A DNA stretch of 64,000 nt from Linnemannia hyalina (GCA_019671135.1 JAHRHY010000026.1:496001-560000), one strand, 5' to 3'; counted from the first letter of the stretch, positions 10,846 to 23,442 are shown. Numbers and translations are program-made. Notes: generated by a model not told the origin, from the letters alone.

Positions 10846-11991
10846 ATGGTTGGGTGGTTTGGTGGTTTTGACTAACTAATGCTACTTTTTACTGTTTGCT
10901 GCTTTGTATGCAGCCCAGGTTGAAAGACGTCGTGATGGTGACCAGAGAGGTTCCTAGTACTGGGTAGCTGTCAGAATTGACCTTATCACTCCTCACTGCT
11001 CATTTTTTTGATTGGTTAGTGATACTTTGCCACCAACTCGTCTCCTTCCTCATACATGGTCTTCTTGGCAGAAGACTTACCCTCTCTTTTTCCCGTTTTC
11101 AGTTCAGATTGTTGTTCCATTTTGATTCTACAATGCACTAACATCTAACGAGATTACATGCGACGAAAGTGTAATTTCACACGCCCACCCGTAAACTGGG
11201 GTGTGAAGCTAGCGTTCATGGTAGGTCTTTTGAACTAGCCTGCATGTCTCGTACATTCCTTATCTTGTGAGCAAGTCTTAGCCCAACGGTGTGGTATCGC
11301 AATGCGAATTAACTTTATTTGTACAATATGGGGGTGAGGGGTAAAGGAGGGGGGATGGATTGGAAGGAGACGTTAAAGAAAGACATGGGAAGGATGAGGA
11401 GGAGTGATTCCAAATACTTGTTTTCGCTAGATAGAAGGACATCCACGTATGAGTGTGTGGAGGTGCGGTCGTCTTACGCGTCATGGTGTGTGTCCAGGTG
11501 GACAATTACTGCTCTTCATGGGTTTTTGAATGTCTATGTTTTAACTAGCGTTGGGAAAAAAGAGGCATATCAAGAGAACCGGTTTGAAGTATCATGTGTA
11601 AGATATAGTGGTAGAAGCAGTGATGTTGTTTATTCTCTTGAGATCCAGTTGGTCACGTGTAGGATATAGAAATCGAATGGCCACCATGTCGCAATGATGG
11701 GATTCCCATGCTTTCTTTCCTTTTCGCCTTGTGGTGTCGCTTCAATGGAGTGTGGGAGGGAGAGTGATACTGTGCGGAGGGTGAGAAAGGCGGGTGAGTA
11801 GTGATTGTATAGTTGTGATATGCACTGGTAGTGATATCTTCTCCTGCTACGACGTGGTTCCCTCTCCACTATCGTCCGTTTTGCCACCAGAGTCCTTCTT
11901 TTCGCGCAGGTCAGTCACTCAGAGCGCGACAATGACGATGGATTGAATGAATGGCACCATCATCATCGTCAGCATGATCCTCGGATAAAAA

Positions 11992-12006
11992 GAGATATAT
12001 TATCTC
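11992..12006. promoter_or_regulatory. Palindromic double GATA-type site
   Basis: GAGATA, TAT and TATCTC form a 15-bp palindrome about 280 bp upstream of the ANKRD13-like start. Paired inverted GATA sites are typical binding sites for fungal GATA factors; use here is inferred. Confidence 0.35.
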
Positions 12007-12286
12007 CCGGACAGGACTACGTGATGCTTCATTGCCCCTTGTGACACAGCCTTGCGTCGTCCTCTTCCTACCATCCCCTACGTTGCTGCACGTCTATTTT
12101 TGCTCACGTTCCATCCACCCTGCCTTCTTTCCCTCCTTTTTCCGTTGCTCTCTGCTTTCTTCTTTTTCTCTCTTTTCTTTTCTTCTACTTCTTCTTCTTC
12201 CTTTACTCCTTCCCTCCTTTGACCCCTCTCATCTCACTCCACACCTCACCCTTCTTCCTGTCTTTCCCTCAGGCTCAATCGCAACC

Positions 12287-15200
12287 ATGGCCTCGATCGC
12301 TGTCGACCCGGCTGACCCCATGGCCATCCACAAGCTGGTCTATCTCAACAAGACTCACACCTTGAAGATGTTCCTGGCCCCTTACAAGTCCATCTCTACC
12401 ACTCATCACCACCACCACTCAACAACAAACCCCACCACCACAGCAACAACCAACGGGAATGGAACAGCACTCGAGGCAACTGCACAATCAGGACAGAAGG
12501 AAAAAGAGACAGCAGACCATTACCACCCACACATCAACTCGCTCGACCTCCATCTCCATGCCCCTCTCCATCTCGCAGTCATGCTCCAACGCAAAGAGAT
12601 GGTCCAAATCCTCCTCAACGCCGGTGCAAACCCTCTAGTCCGGTCAGGGTCAGGATGGACCCCTCGACAGGAGGCGACCAGTCTGGGCGACAGAGAGATG
12701 ATCGAGCTTATCACCCGGTACCAGCGAAAGGAGTTTTCGGGGTCCTTCAAGACCAAGGCCATGAACCTTGTCAAGCAGCTCTCTGCCGTACGTTTTTTTT
12801 TTTTTTGTTTTCGTTGCCTTTGCCTTTGACTTTGACTTTGGTTTGCCCGGTTGTTTCTGTGATAACTAACTATCGTCTATCTTTCTTTCTTTTTCGCTCA
12901 CACCGTCCTTCCCCCTCTTTCCTCTTGCTCCACCCCCCTGACATGCGCGCTTGTCTCTGTTCTCAATGCACATGCTCTCCTTGATTTTTTCCATGTCAAT
13001 TCTACTCGGCTCGACCCATCCCTTTCATTCTTGTTTCAACTGTCTGTCTTGCACATCTCTACTGCATCAACAATCTGTTTCAACAAACAATTGTTCAAAT
13101 AACAGGACCTTGACCAGTTTTACTTTCAACTGCAATGGTAGGGGCGCACACTTTGACTGCACACCTCTGCGGCAGTCATGTCATGACAAAGCGCGCGATG
13201 GTGTGCTCATTTTTTTATTCCTTCTCGTCAGCTGCGCCCATGTAAAAACGCAGCAACACCCTAATCATTCCCCCTCTTTCTTTGACTCGATTGCTATTTT
13301 GTATTGTCCTGTCGCCCATCTCTCCTTGCGCTTTTGTCGAATGAATGCGTTGGCACGAATCTATTAGGGAATTCCAGAGCTGGGGTAAGAATAGATACAA
13401 AGAACAACAGCAAATAATCTGACAGCCCACCCTCCTGCTGTTCTTGGTTTGTACTCCATGTCAACAATTACTCACATTATGTTTTCCCATATTATTGAAA
13501 AATGTGAATAGTGCCGTTTGTGAGTGGACTCTGCCCCAAGGATACATACCACATCTGGAAGAAGGGCAACGCTGTCCGCATGGACACTTCTCTGGGTATG
13601 TTGCTGGAAGGATCCTCAGCGCTTGTCGGACAATTTGCGGAGAATTGTTTATCCCCTTGGTGAATGTCACTAACACATCGCATTCTGTATGGCGAATAGT
13701 GGGATTTGAGAACATGAAGTGGATTCGAGGACACATTTCTATCGTCTTTCGCGTCGACCCCGATCATGGTATGTTCGCCTGTTGTAGCTGAAAACGCAGG
13801 AATTCAATCTCCTGTCGATAGAATGCTCAATGACAAAAAGGCACGTTGAGACATCGCTCTCACTAACACCCACTGTTGTTTTGCTCACGATGAATGCACT
13901 AGGTCCAGAGCTGGTGATCATCGACAGAGTGAAAAAGATTACTCAAGTACTGGCAAGATCCTCGGATGACGACGAGGAGGAGGAACACGAGCCCACAGAC
14001 GAGGAGATTCAGAACGAGGTCTCCATCTGCTTCAACTCTAACATTGTACGTCATGCAACTGTACAAATCTTTCTTTGATGCATGAATGTGTCCGTTAGGC
14101 GAGATCTTTATGCAAAGCACATACCGCCCCAGTCAATGCTGCTTGTATATCATCTAATCAAACCATTTCTTGTAACTATTATTAGACGTCGACGAATGTC
14201 CCAACGTCGGCGATCAAGTTCCAGAGAGCAAAGGCAGGGATGTGGGGATATCGTAGCAACAAAGTCGAGAAGGTGGGCGAATTCGAGTGTGCAGTTTGGA
14301 AGATGGATGGAGTCGAGTTCAGAACTCGTGTCAGGACTGAGCATTTGAAGGACGAGCACGGAAAACCAATCGTACCTGCCAAGTCTGGGCGTGGCGGTCG
14401 TGGCGGTCACCATCACCATCATCACCATCATGCACTTGGTCGCGGTGGACATCAGGGAGGACATGCTATCACTGCCGGACATGCGGCTGCTCTGGAGGAG
14501 AAGGATGAAAAGGCAAAGAGACACGGTCGTGGAATGCAGCCACGGAAACCTATTCATCGGCCTCTGTTTGCTCCCTTTTCGGATCCAGATTCGGAGTTGT
14601 CTTCTTCGCCAGAGCAGGGCAGCCAGATGGAACAGTTGGGGGACAGTGTGGGAGCATTGTCGGTCGAGAATACCGATGGCCATGCCAGCAGTCGATCGTT
14701 CACACCCCTAGGTGATGAGATGGCTGTCGTGCCAGTACAGCCGCCCAAGAAGCATGTGCGGAGTACAGGAACCATCTCGGACGATGCATTCTTTGAGACG
14801 GCTCTGGAAGAGGCAGAGTCAGAGATGGCGGAGGAGATGGACGAGAAGCTGGTCTTCCGTCCCTCGTTGCCGTCGCCCCCTCCGACCTCTGTGACGTTTG
14901 AGCAGTATTTTGATGCTACAGTCACTACCGTGGGCGACATGCATTTGGGTCGACCATTGGAGCAGAAAGAGTCCAAGAGGACGTTTGGAGCGACGTTGTG
15001 GATGTACGAGAACCAACATCCTGCTCCTGCTGCTGCAGCCGGAAGATCAACGCCGTCCCTGTTGTCATCGACCGATGAGACGTATCACGGGAATGAGTCG
15101 GTCACATCTGTGGTATCTTCAGGATCGGGAGCAGGAACTACCACACCAGCACCGTCGTTTCCCTTAACGATTGAAAAGATTTTGCCGTTGTTGGAAGTGA

Positions 15201-15439
15201 TTGGGATGGACAACAACCGGTTGGTGGGCAAGTTGAAGGAGTTTTTGGAGTACAAGTTGCCACCGGGGTTCCCGATCCGTGCTAATATTCCAGTATACCC
15301 TTCGCTGTCAGCGGATGTAACTTTTGTGAATTATGATGCGCACAAGGTGATTGAGGATGAGATGTTTGAGGTCCCTGGGGAGGAGCAGGGGTACTCTGAG
15401 GGTTTTGTTATCCGACCTGGCGGTGAGGATGACTCTTAG
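12287..15439 (+). CDS. ANKRD13-family ankyrin repeat / GPCR-chaperone protein
   Basis: Seven exons (12287..12787, 13106..13137, 13368..13384, 13512..13595, 13700..13768, 13903..14045, 14186..15439) give 699 residues. Residues about 100-150 are ankyrin repeats (APLHLAV, MVQILLNAGANPL, GWTPRQEA). The GPCR-chaperone domain (PF11904 type) follows: DLDQFYFQLQW, EFQSWVPFVSGLCPKD, IWKKGNAVRMDTSLVGFENM, WIRGHISIVFR, then a long acidic, His-rich insert and the conserved C-terminus (VRTEHLK, LPLLEVIGM, FPIRANIPVYP). Family members act at the ER or endosome as receptor chaperones or trafficking factors. No ubiquitin-interacting motif is visible, so ANKRD13C is the closer analogy. Exon 3 is a 17-nt microexon encoding the EFQSW segment. 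An in-frame upstream ATG at 12032 is rejected as CT-rich leader. Confidence 0.87.
13368..13384 (+). other. 17-nt microexon of the ANKRD13-like gene
   Basis: It is flanked by CTATTAG and GTAAGA. It supplies the last base of a Trp codon, the codons for E-F-Q-S-W, and the first base of the next Val codon. Skipping it shifts the frame and destroys the conserved W-x5-WVP(L/F)VS block of the family, so it is almost certainly constitutive. Confidence 0.85.
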
Positions 15440-15794
15440 ACCTTTTCTTGGGATAGAGAGTAGAAAATAAAACGTTATTGAATGAGAGTTGGTGGCAACA
15501 GAGAATGAGACGGAGTGTATCACATGATGAATATGTGACTTGGTCCCTGGCCGTCCTGCACTTTGGCTGTCAGTCTGGCAGGACGGTTCCATCATCACTT
15601 TTTTGTCGTTGGCATTTGGGCGTTGTCGTGACACGCGCTACCTTTTTTCATCTTTACAACCTCCTTCACCAACAACCTTCCGACACAACGACAACGCAGG
15701 AAGAACCCATCGATTCACTTTCTCACACACCTCCGCCTCACCCCGACACACAACCCGCTCGCCTCCCTCACGAACTACCAGACAGATAGAGACG
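15440..15794. other. Short intergenic spacer with the SEC3 promoter and leader
   Basis: The ANKRD13-like gene and SEC3 are co-oriented. The right half (15640-15790) is a CT-rich then CA-rich leader typical of this genome. A small inverted repeat around 15540-15590 (CTGGCAGGAC/GTCCTGCA-type) is present; nothing coding is seen. Confidence 0.5.
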
Positions 15795-18700
15795 ATGGCA
15801 GGAAGGGGTACAACGAACTCGATGGCGCCCAAAGCAAAGGACGACCCCGTCCGCCAACAACTCATCCGCGCCCTCTTCTCCGACAGCTCCTGTAAGTCTT
15901 TTGACACCTCTGACTTACCGTACTCCGTGTCTCTTTTGAGACTGAGCAGAATGCAGACAACGACAACGACAATGAACGCGATGGAAGAGGCTTTGCTTAA
16001 CCGTAGGCACCTCAGGAACACCAACAAGACTCACACGGCTCTGACGGACGTTTCTTTTTTATTCTTCTCTTCTCGCCTTGTTAACAGCGAATACTGGGGA
16101 GACAATGTTGACGTATATCAAAATCTATGAGGAAGAAAAGACGTCCAAGGAGATGAAGACCTTTGGTGGGAGCAGTAAGAAGGGTGGAAGTGCGGACCGA
16201 AACAAACTCCTCTCCAAGCCCCGGTACATCTGCATGACTGGTAAGCCCCATCTTATTTTGCAAGGTTGATGTTGCTTTGTTAGAGATGGCCGATTGCCTC
16301 GGAGAACTGGTGTTAAACGGTGCTGTTGATTTGTTGGTTGAAATTATTTAGTCAAGGGGAATGGAAAAGTGCGACTGCACAAGGTCAAGAAGACTTCTGC
16401 AACGTCGTATCATATTGGAAGGACCTGGCATTTGGATGAAATCAAGTCCATCGAGAATGTCGACGTAAGGCTACCTACCGCTACTACTACATTCCCTTTT
16501 CACTCGTTTTGCAAGTTCCACAATGGTATCTGCTGTAGACAAGCGTTACTTACATTTTCCTGTCACTTTTTGTCTCGTGTTTTAGGCAAAGAGATGGAAT
16601 GTGATTATTAACCGCCCTTATGCCTGGGTCTCTGATGATGCTGAGATCAAGAACGATTTCTTGATGATGTTGCTCAAGGTAAGGCGACTTTTACTCTTTC
16701 TGGGTCACTGGCAGTAGTCTTCAGAGATCCAACCGTCGGTTCTTCTGAATGCATTCTAATCTTAATCCCCGCCTTCTATGACATAATTAGGTGCTGAGGA
16801 GCAATTTGAAGAGGTTGCCAGCGCTGATTAACATTGACGAGCCTGCCCTTGCCAGTAAGTTCCACCATTCGATCAGATTTTGGCATGTTGATCGTACCAT
16901 GTGCGCAAGCACGACCTACCACTAATATGCCTCGCCCATAATGATGAAATAGACCAGTTCAATTTGGCGAGGGAGGCGGTGGTGACGTCAAGCACGAGCA
17001 GGAACCACCGTGTAGCACCGGTGCCCGGAAACAATGGAGCAGCCATCGCCAATTCTACAGGATCGTTCGTGCAGGATTTCGACCACCGGCTCTCGATCCA
17101 GACAGAGCGCATGAAGAGAACGGTTCCACCTTCTTCAGGTTCGCTAGGTTCGGGTACGACACCCGGAGCTACAGCCACCGGTGGAGCGAGTAGTCCGCGC
17201 ACTGGATCCAAGTTGATGGAGGACAATGAGCCCCTGGATGAGGTTGCACTGATGAACCTTGAGGAGTTGTTGTATGATATGGAGTTGGCCAACAACGAGG
17301 ATGGTGTCGCACTGGAGACTCGTTTGATGAACGAGCTCGCATCGTTGGAGACTGCGAATGTGTACTCTATTATCGAATCTGACGACAGGATCAAGGATGT
17401 GATGGCGGAGCTTGACAAGGGTATTGAAGAACTCGACGACATGGACAACTGGCTATTCCTCTACCGCCAGGAGCTGGATTCGATGGGCGATGACATTCGA
17501 CAGATTGAATCCCAGAACCGTGGTCTGCAAGTCCAGACTTCTAACCAGGCCAGTCTGCTGAGGGAGCTCGAGAACTTGCTCATCTCAATCACAATCCCGG
17601 ACAGGATAATCGAGACCTTGAAGAAGGAGACTCTGGAACGCGAGAATGGGGTTCGTAAACTGGAGGATGCTGCTGCCGAGGTTCAGGATGTGCTGTTGTC
17701 AAAATATGATGAGGATGTTGCGGGCATGAGTGCTGTTAGGGGAAGGATGGAGTTGTACAATTTCCATTGCTCGAATTTCGCGGGCAGGTTGTCGGACTTC
17801 TTGAGGACAAAGTGTCAGGCCCAGGCGGACCAGTACTTGAATGATCGCCAGCGGACATTAGCCAAGGGGTATGTGGTCATGTTTGGGTATGAGCCCATTG
17901 AGAAGTACTTTATTACTTACCGGGGACTTATTGTTTGGCTTCGCGAGATGGATCCCCGTCGCTTCGCCGACCTTCAAATGGTATGTTTTTTGTTGGCTGA
18001 CAAAAAAACGATAATACTTTACAATTCATTTAATCTGACCGTGATTCTCTTTTCGATATGATGTATTTTAGCTGTTTGTGAATAACATGAACAGGCTGTA
18101 CCGCAAGGAGATCAAGGAGTTTTTCAGCGTGCTCATTACCAACCATGTCGCCAAATTGGAAAAGCCCGACGACTCTGAGTTCGGTAATGTCCCCCATCTT
18201 GGATCACTCCGTGCGCGAGGCGATGTACTGTTGTGTGACGAGTGTGCTAATGCTGTGTTGCTTTCTTCTTATTCTATGTAGTGTTTGGGTCGACATATCA
18301 TGGAGGGTTGATTGCACGTGGAGGAACGGCAATCCGTGAGTCATTGTCGTCGCCTTCAGACTTGACAGGAAGAATCCCATGGCGCAGGAGATCGACACGG
18401 GAGATCCATGACCCCAACGCCAATGGCCGCTTCAACAACGGCACCATGTACGAGTCGTCGCGTAGGATCGACGTTGCTCAGGAGGAAAAGTTGGCAGTGG
18501 ACGAGGCCTTCTCTCAGGCACTGTCGATCATGACCTCTTTGGCTGCCCGTGAACAGAACTACCTTTCAGATCTGTTTACGTTGACCAAGATGATGTCTAT
18601 GCGGATGTTCATCAATGACAAGCCACCTTTCTCGATGCAGGAGTTGGAGACTGTCAGGAAACCTACACTGGATGTCAAGAGTTCCAAGAGGTTGGCTCAG

Positions 18701-19958
18701 CTCATGGGTATCCTCTTTGATGGTCTCAGTGTTGAGCTCAACAACTTTGCCGAGACCGGATACAAGAACGAGAGCGTGTAAGTTTGATAGAAGGGCTCGC
18801 GTTGTTGATTTCTTACGTATAATCCATAACTGACCTTCGACTTTCTTTTGTTTGTTCGTTAGGCAATGTGTGGGTATGTTGATTTCGGTGGAGAGGACAC
18901 AGAAGGAATTTGCCGAGTCCGACCAGGCATTCTTGATCACCATGTTGACTCAGCTGAGGGCCAAGTTGGTTGGTATGTTTGAGAAGTATGTTGAGGAGCA
19001 GTTCAAGTTCATCGAGGAGGCTCGTAACAAGACCAAGCGCAAGGGCGTCCTCCCCTTCATGCGGATATTCCCCGTAAGTCACACCAATACTTTCTCCTAC
19101 GCTAAGTGTACCTGTTGCTCCCTTACATTTGTCAACGGCGCTAACGAGTTTTTTTCTGCTTCCTTTCTGCAACAAAGAGATTTGCTCAAAGGATGGAGGC
19201 GTTGCTGGAGGGTAATGAAGATACGGAGGCGCGTCAATTGATCACGGCGGCATACGACAAGTTAGTGCGCGTGATGTTCGAGTCGACTGAGGCCGTTGCC
19301 AAGGAAACTGTGGACTTTGACGACAAGGAGCAGGGATCGCATGTGGTCAACATTGAGAACATGCACCATTTCTACTCGGAGCTGCGACAGCGTAAAGTCA
19401 CCAACTTGGAGAACTATATGAAGTATGCCAAGGGCTCGTATGAGAGCCATCTTGCGACTTATGTCCGTGGTGTCGTCCGACGTTCTCTTCTCAAGCTCCT
19501 CGTAAGTTTCTTGGTTATATTGGTTATATTGGAGGAGTTGGTCTGTTGCGGTGATATGATGTAGGGATAGGGAGCTGACCTTGTATGTATTTAATTTGCA
19601 ATTGTAGGACTTTTTTGATGGAGTAGAAGGGCTAGTTAAGGCCAAGACCTCAGAAGACGTGGGCTTCCATTTGACATACAACAAACAGGCCCTCAGAAAA
19701 GTCATCTCACAGTACCCAGCCTCGGTGGTCCGAAAAGACCTCCAGCAGTTGTACCGTAAAGTCGAGAAACATTTCTCGTCCGAAGAAGAGGAGGGCCTGC
19801 TGCAAGTTGCATGGAGAGGCATTCAGGAGGAGTTCATTCGACAGCATGAGAGGTTCTCGAGGTTGATTCGCGAGTGCTATCCAGATGCTGGGGTACAGAT
19901 GGAGTTTTCTATGCAGGAGCTGCTGGGGATCTTTTCAGAGATTGCGAAGAGCCATTAA
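15795..19958 (+). CDS. SEC3: Exocyst complex component Sec3
   Basis: Eleven exons: 15795..15891, 16088..16240, 16352..16464, 16586..16678, 16791..16854, 16953..17980, 18072..18183, 18282..18777, 18863..19073, 19178..19501 and 19608..19958. They give 1013 residues. The N-terminus is the Sec3 PH-type domain that binds PI(4,5)P2 and Rho GTPases (YICMTVKGNGKVRLHKVKK, GRTWHLDEIKSIE, KRWNVII). A disordered linker and the long coiled-coil/helical Sec3 region follow (LEELLYDMELANNEDGVALE, MDNWLFLYRQELDSMGDDI), then C-terminal CATCHR-like helical bundles to IFSEIAKSH. Sec3 marks exocytic sites at the plasma membrane, here presumably hyphal tips. The last part of exon 10, intron 10 and exon 11 are duplicated 3.19 kb downstream. 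All splice phases are consistent. Confidence 0.92.
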
Positions 19959-20248
19959 GGAGGGCGAGGAATGAGAGGAGCTTGAAATGGATACGATTGA
20001 TTGGTTGGCGTTTTCTTTTCTTTGATTATAACTTTTACACGTACATATATACATACCCCTGCGCACGATAGAATAAACGAAAAAGAATGTCGCTTGACCC
20101 AAGCTTTGATTGATAATGGCGCTGGTACCTGAGGCGAGTGGAGAAGAGAAGGAAAGGAACATGTAAAGCCTTGCGGTTCAATCGGCGGAGGCGATGTTGA
20201 TGTTCGACAGTCATGTGTGACATGGCCAGTGCCATTGAAGACGTTCTT

Positions 20249-22307
20249 TTATTGAAAGATGGCGGTGGTAGGGTTGAAGTTCAGCTTGTTTTGCATGTCG
20301 AGAGTCACATCAGCGACAGTGTGGCCAGATGAGGTTGAAAAGCTCGAGGTAGTGGATGCCGTACTGGTGATAGTGGAGAAGGATGCGCTGGCGGTGGCGG
20401 CGTCGGACATTGTTTCGTCAACAGGCTCCTTCTTGATGTCGTCGTGCTTGACCCGCTTCCTCCTCCTCCCATGACCCTCTGATGTCTTGTCCCCGTCTTC
20501 TCGACTGCCGCTACTCTCAGATTCCGGTAAAGAACTCGGTACGGTGTCCGCATCCTTCGACAACAACGGACGGGAAGACTTGTCATCGACCTCCTCGAGT
20601 CCTTGCTTATGTTGTGGCGACGTTTGATGGTACGATTGTGATACCTGCTGATGTTGTTGTGCTGGTTTGTTACGCGCATCCTGTATCGACTTTTTGCGGT
20701 GTTCAGACGCCTGCACGTACTTTCGTTGAGACTCGGTGATCGCCTGCTTGTACTTTTGTTGAGACTCCATCGTCGCCTGCCTGCACTTTCGTTGAAACTC
20801 GTGCCACTCATTTTTGTAATTTCGTTGAGACTTGATCCACGCCTTGTCGTACATTCGTTGAAACTCGGTCCACGACTTGTCGTACCTTCGCTGACAGTCA
20901 ATCCACGCCTTCTCGTACCTTCGTTGAGACTCGATTACCACCATGTCGTACTTTCGTTGAAACTCGATCCACGCCTTCTCGTACTTTCGTTGAGACTCGG
21001 CCCACGCCTTGTCGTACCCTCGATTCCAATTGATCCACTCCTTCTCGTACTGTCGTTGGAACTCGATCCACGCATTCTCGTACCTTCGTTGAGCCTCGGT
21101 CATCGACGGCTCGAACTTTTGTTGAGATTCGTCCATCATCTGCTCGTACATTTGTAAATACTCGAACCTCGCTTGCTCGTACCTTCGTTGGTACTCGATC
21201 CTCGCCGGGTTCGTTAACTGTACGGATAGGTATTGGATATGTTCGTGTGTATACTGCGTATGTGCATATTCGCACTGCATATATATGTCATGGCGTCGAT
21301 GCGAGTCACAAGCAAGGGCAGCAACGACCAGCTTGCGTGCTGCTCTCAGGGTATGCAGCGCTATGTCAAGACTGTCCATCCATGGTTTCAGTTGTGATTC
21401 GCTGCGTTCATTACCCTTGGGGGAAGTCTTTGCGGGACGGTTGTGCGACATCGATGTGCAGATCGTCATGGCTGTTGTTGTTGTCGATAATGGTGTTACT
21501 GGGGGGGTCGATGTCGATGCTGATGCTGAAGCCGATGTTAATGTTGATGTTGGTGGTAGAGGACCCACATACAGCTTTGCGAGACGTTCTTCAATCGAAT
21601 TCTCCTGCTCGTAGTCGGATCGACCTCTTTTCTGATTTGTTGGAGTTGCTGGTATTGGTGGTGATGTTGTTTGTGAGTGTCTCGAAGCGGAGGCTTGGTG
21701 TATCTGGACGGCGCCTATACCTTTGACCAATCTGTCCACCGAGTCCGAGGGAACCTTGGTGCCACTTTTACGAGAATCCTGTTGCTTCTCGTCGTCTCGT
21801 CTGTTGGTCCTAGATAGTTAGAAATGAAGGTAAGCAATGTCAGTATCTGCGGCATAGGAGATAACGAAAAATAAAAATAAAAATAAAAATAAAAAAAGCA
21901 ACAGCGGTAACAACGTTATGATCTATAAATAGCTCAAACCTTGGTGACCGCGTGGAAGCTCGAGGGCGAGGTTCTGTCAACTGGGCGGCTGTCAGTGAAC
22001 GATGTTCCGTAGACCGAGTGACAATCACGGAGCGAAGTTCTGCTGACTGAGAAGCATTTTGAGAACAACGTTCGGCAGTCTGAAGGGCGACTTCTTGTTG
22101 TTGAGGAGAGCGAGGCACCTCGACTGCGAGGGAAGCAAACTCAACCAGAGCGGAAGCTACAGCAGAAGTTGATGAAGACGAAGGTATAGTTCGCGAAGTA
22201 GGAGGAGTGGCGTATGCTTTTGTACTCGGGGTGAGGGTTGTGGTGGTGGTTGATATTGATAATCTAGTAATACGGCGGTCGTTGGTGCTGGCTGGTTGTG
22301 CTGCCAT
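20249..22307 (-). CDS. Gene X copy A: unknown protein with 14 tandem 11-residue repeats
   Basis: Exon 1 is 22307..21940 (MAAQPASTNDRRITRL...) and exon 2 is 21809..20249, 642 residues in total. I do not recognise the family. The first about 300 residues are Ser/Thr/Ala-rich with a conserved KRGRSDYEQENSIEERLAK block. Residues about 360-510 are fourteen 11-residue units of the type Y-(E/D)-K-A-W-I-E-F/S-Q-R-K, likely a long charged helix or coiled coil with hendecad period. The C-terminus has a basic patch (GRRRKRVKH) followed by KKEPVDE, suggesting nuclear import and possibly a SUMO-type site, and ends NKLNFNPTTAIFQ. It is convergent with SEC3 (290 bp between stops). The promoter is a GA-rich plus strand block at 22310-22560. 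The intron contains an (AAAAAT)n run. Confidence 0.72.
20720..21181 (-). repeat. Coding minisatellite, 14 x 33 bp (gene X copy A)
   Basis: Fourteen in-frame 33-bp units fill exactly 462 bp. On the plus strand units resemble TACTTTCGTTGAGACTCG plus a variable 15-mer. Units differ from one another by several substitutions, so the array is not freshly amplified. The matching array in copy B has nine units. Confidence 0.9.
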
Positions 22308-22657
22308 TGTGAAGAAGAGATGGGGGGTGTTTTTTTTTTTGCCTGAAGGGAACTGTGAAGTGTAGGTGGACTGTAAGAGGAGAGGTAAAAGGTAGAGGGG
22401 AAGAGATGTGCGGAAGAAAACAGAGAGAAAAGAAAAAGGAAGGAAAGGAAGTAAAGAAAGAGGAGAAAAGGAGTGCAATAGGAGTGTGGGAAGAACCGAG
22501 GCGAAAAGTCGAAAGGGAGCAAAGGAAGACATGGCCCGGTGCATGCACAGGACCATTCAACGGGAAGAAAAAGGAGAAAATTGACTTGCATTGTGACGTG
22601 AGTCATCCCGTGGGGTTTCGAGGGACGGGAAGGGGGAGAGGCAAAGAGGTAAGGTGT

Positions 22658-23152
22658 ATCCGTGGCGCCTTCCGATGTTCTCTTCTCAAGCCCCTCGTAA
22701 GTTTCTTGGTTATATTGGTTATATTGGAGGAGTGGTCTGTTGCGGTGATATGATGTAGGGATAGGGAGCTGACCTTGTATGTATTTAATTTGCAATTGTA
22801 GGACTTTTTTGATGGAGTAGAAGGGTTAGTTAAGGCCAAGACCTCAGAAGACGTGGGCTTCCATTTGACATACAACAAACAGGCCCTCAGAAAAGTCATC
22901 TCACAGTACCCAGCCTCGGTGGTCCGAAAAGACCTCCAGCAGTTGTACCGTAAAGTCGAGAAACATTTCTCGTCCGAAGAAGAGGAGGGCCTGCTGCAAG
23001 TTGCATGGAGAGGCATTCAGGAGGAGTTCATTCGACAGCATGAGAGGTTCTCGAGGTTGATTCGCGAGTGCTATCCAGATGCTGGGGTACAGATGGAGTT
23101 TTCTATGCAGGAGCTGCTGGGGATCTTTTCAGAGATTGCGAAGAGCCATTAA
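22658..23152 (+). pseudogene. SEC3 3'-end fragment (tail of exon 10, intron 10, exon 11)
   Basis: A promoterless duplicate of the SEC3 terminus. The exon 10 tail carries several substitutions, the GTAAGT donor is kept, and exon 11 (22802..23152) encodes the same C-terminal residues as the true gene, ending at TAA. It has no start codon or upstream SEC3 sequence and cannot make a Sec3 protein alone. Its splice acceptor is intact, so a long-range splice from SEC3 exon 10 to this copy would still give an unchanged C-terminus. Confidence 0.88.
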
Positions 23153-23442
23153 GGAGGGCGAGGAATGAGAGGAGCTTGAAATGGATACGATTGATTGGTT
23201 GGCGTTTTCTTTTCTTTGATTATAACTTTTACACGTACATATATACATACCCCTGCGCACGATAGAATAAACGAAAAAGAATGTCGCTTGACCCAAGCTT
23301 TGATTGATAATGGCGCTGGTACCTGAGGCGAGTGGAGAAGAGAAGGAAAGGAACATGTAAAGCCTTGCGGTTCAATCGGCGGAGGCGATGTTGATGTTCG
23401 ACAGTCATGTGTGACATGGTCAGTGCCATTGAAGACGTTCTT

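Larger units (their letters stand above)
10731..12286. other. Divergent intergenic region
   Basis: It holds the promoter of the Kre9/Knh1-like gene on the left and of the ANKRD13-like gene on the right. A palindrome of two GATA-type half sites (GAGATA-TAT-TATCTC) is at 11992-12006, and a CT-rich leader runs from 12030 to 12286. CCCTCAG just before the start codon could be the end of a leader intron. A 117-codon frame at 11319-11669 lacks family features and is not annotated. Confidence 0.5.
19463..22657. repeat. Segmental tandem duplication, copy A (3.19 kb)
   Basis: It runs from inside SEC3 exon 10 (TCCGTGGTGTCG...) through intron 10, exon 11 and 3' flank, across minus-strand gene X and its promoter. 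The second copy follows directly at 22658. The offset between copies is 3194 bp over the SEC3 part and the 3' half of gene X, and 2980 bp over gene X exon 1. The 214-bp difference is fully explained by five 33-bp repeats plus one codon in exon 2 (168 bp), 16 bp in the intron and 30 bp in exon 1. Copy A lacks about 100 bp near its right edge that copy B retains. Confidence 0.92.

Noticed and set aside
12032..12286. Upstream in-frame ATG extending the ANKRD13-like protein by 85 codons
   Set aside because: The extension is CT-rich leader sequence coding Ser/Leu/Pro/Phe only; the family starts near MASIAVDP, and CCCTCAG before it may be a splice acceptor.
20259..21726. Plus-strand open frames opposite gene X
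   Set aside because: They arise from the antisense of the 33-bp repeats (regular RRLRP/LRLDPRL-type units). Gene X on the minus strand has start, splice sites and consistent lengths in both copies.
22853..23152. Separate small gene of 99 codons
   Set aside because: It is the duplicated SEC3 exon 11 with internal ATG; it has no promoter or start of its own.
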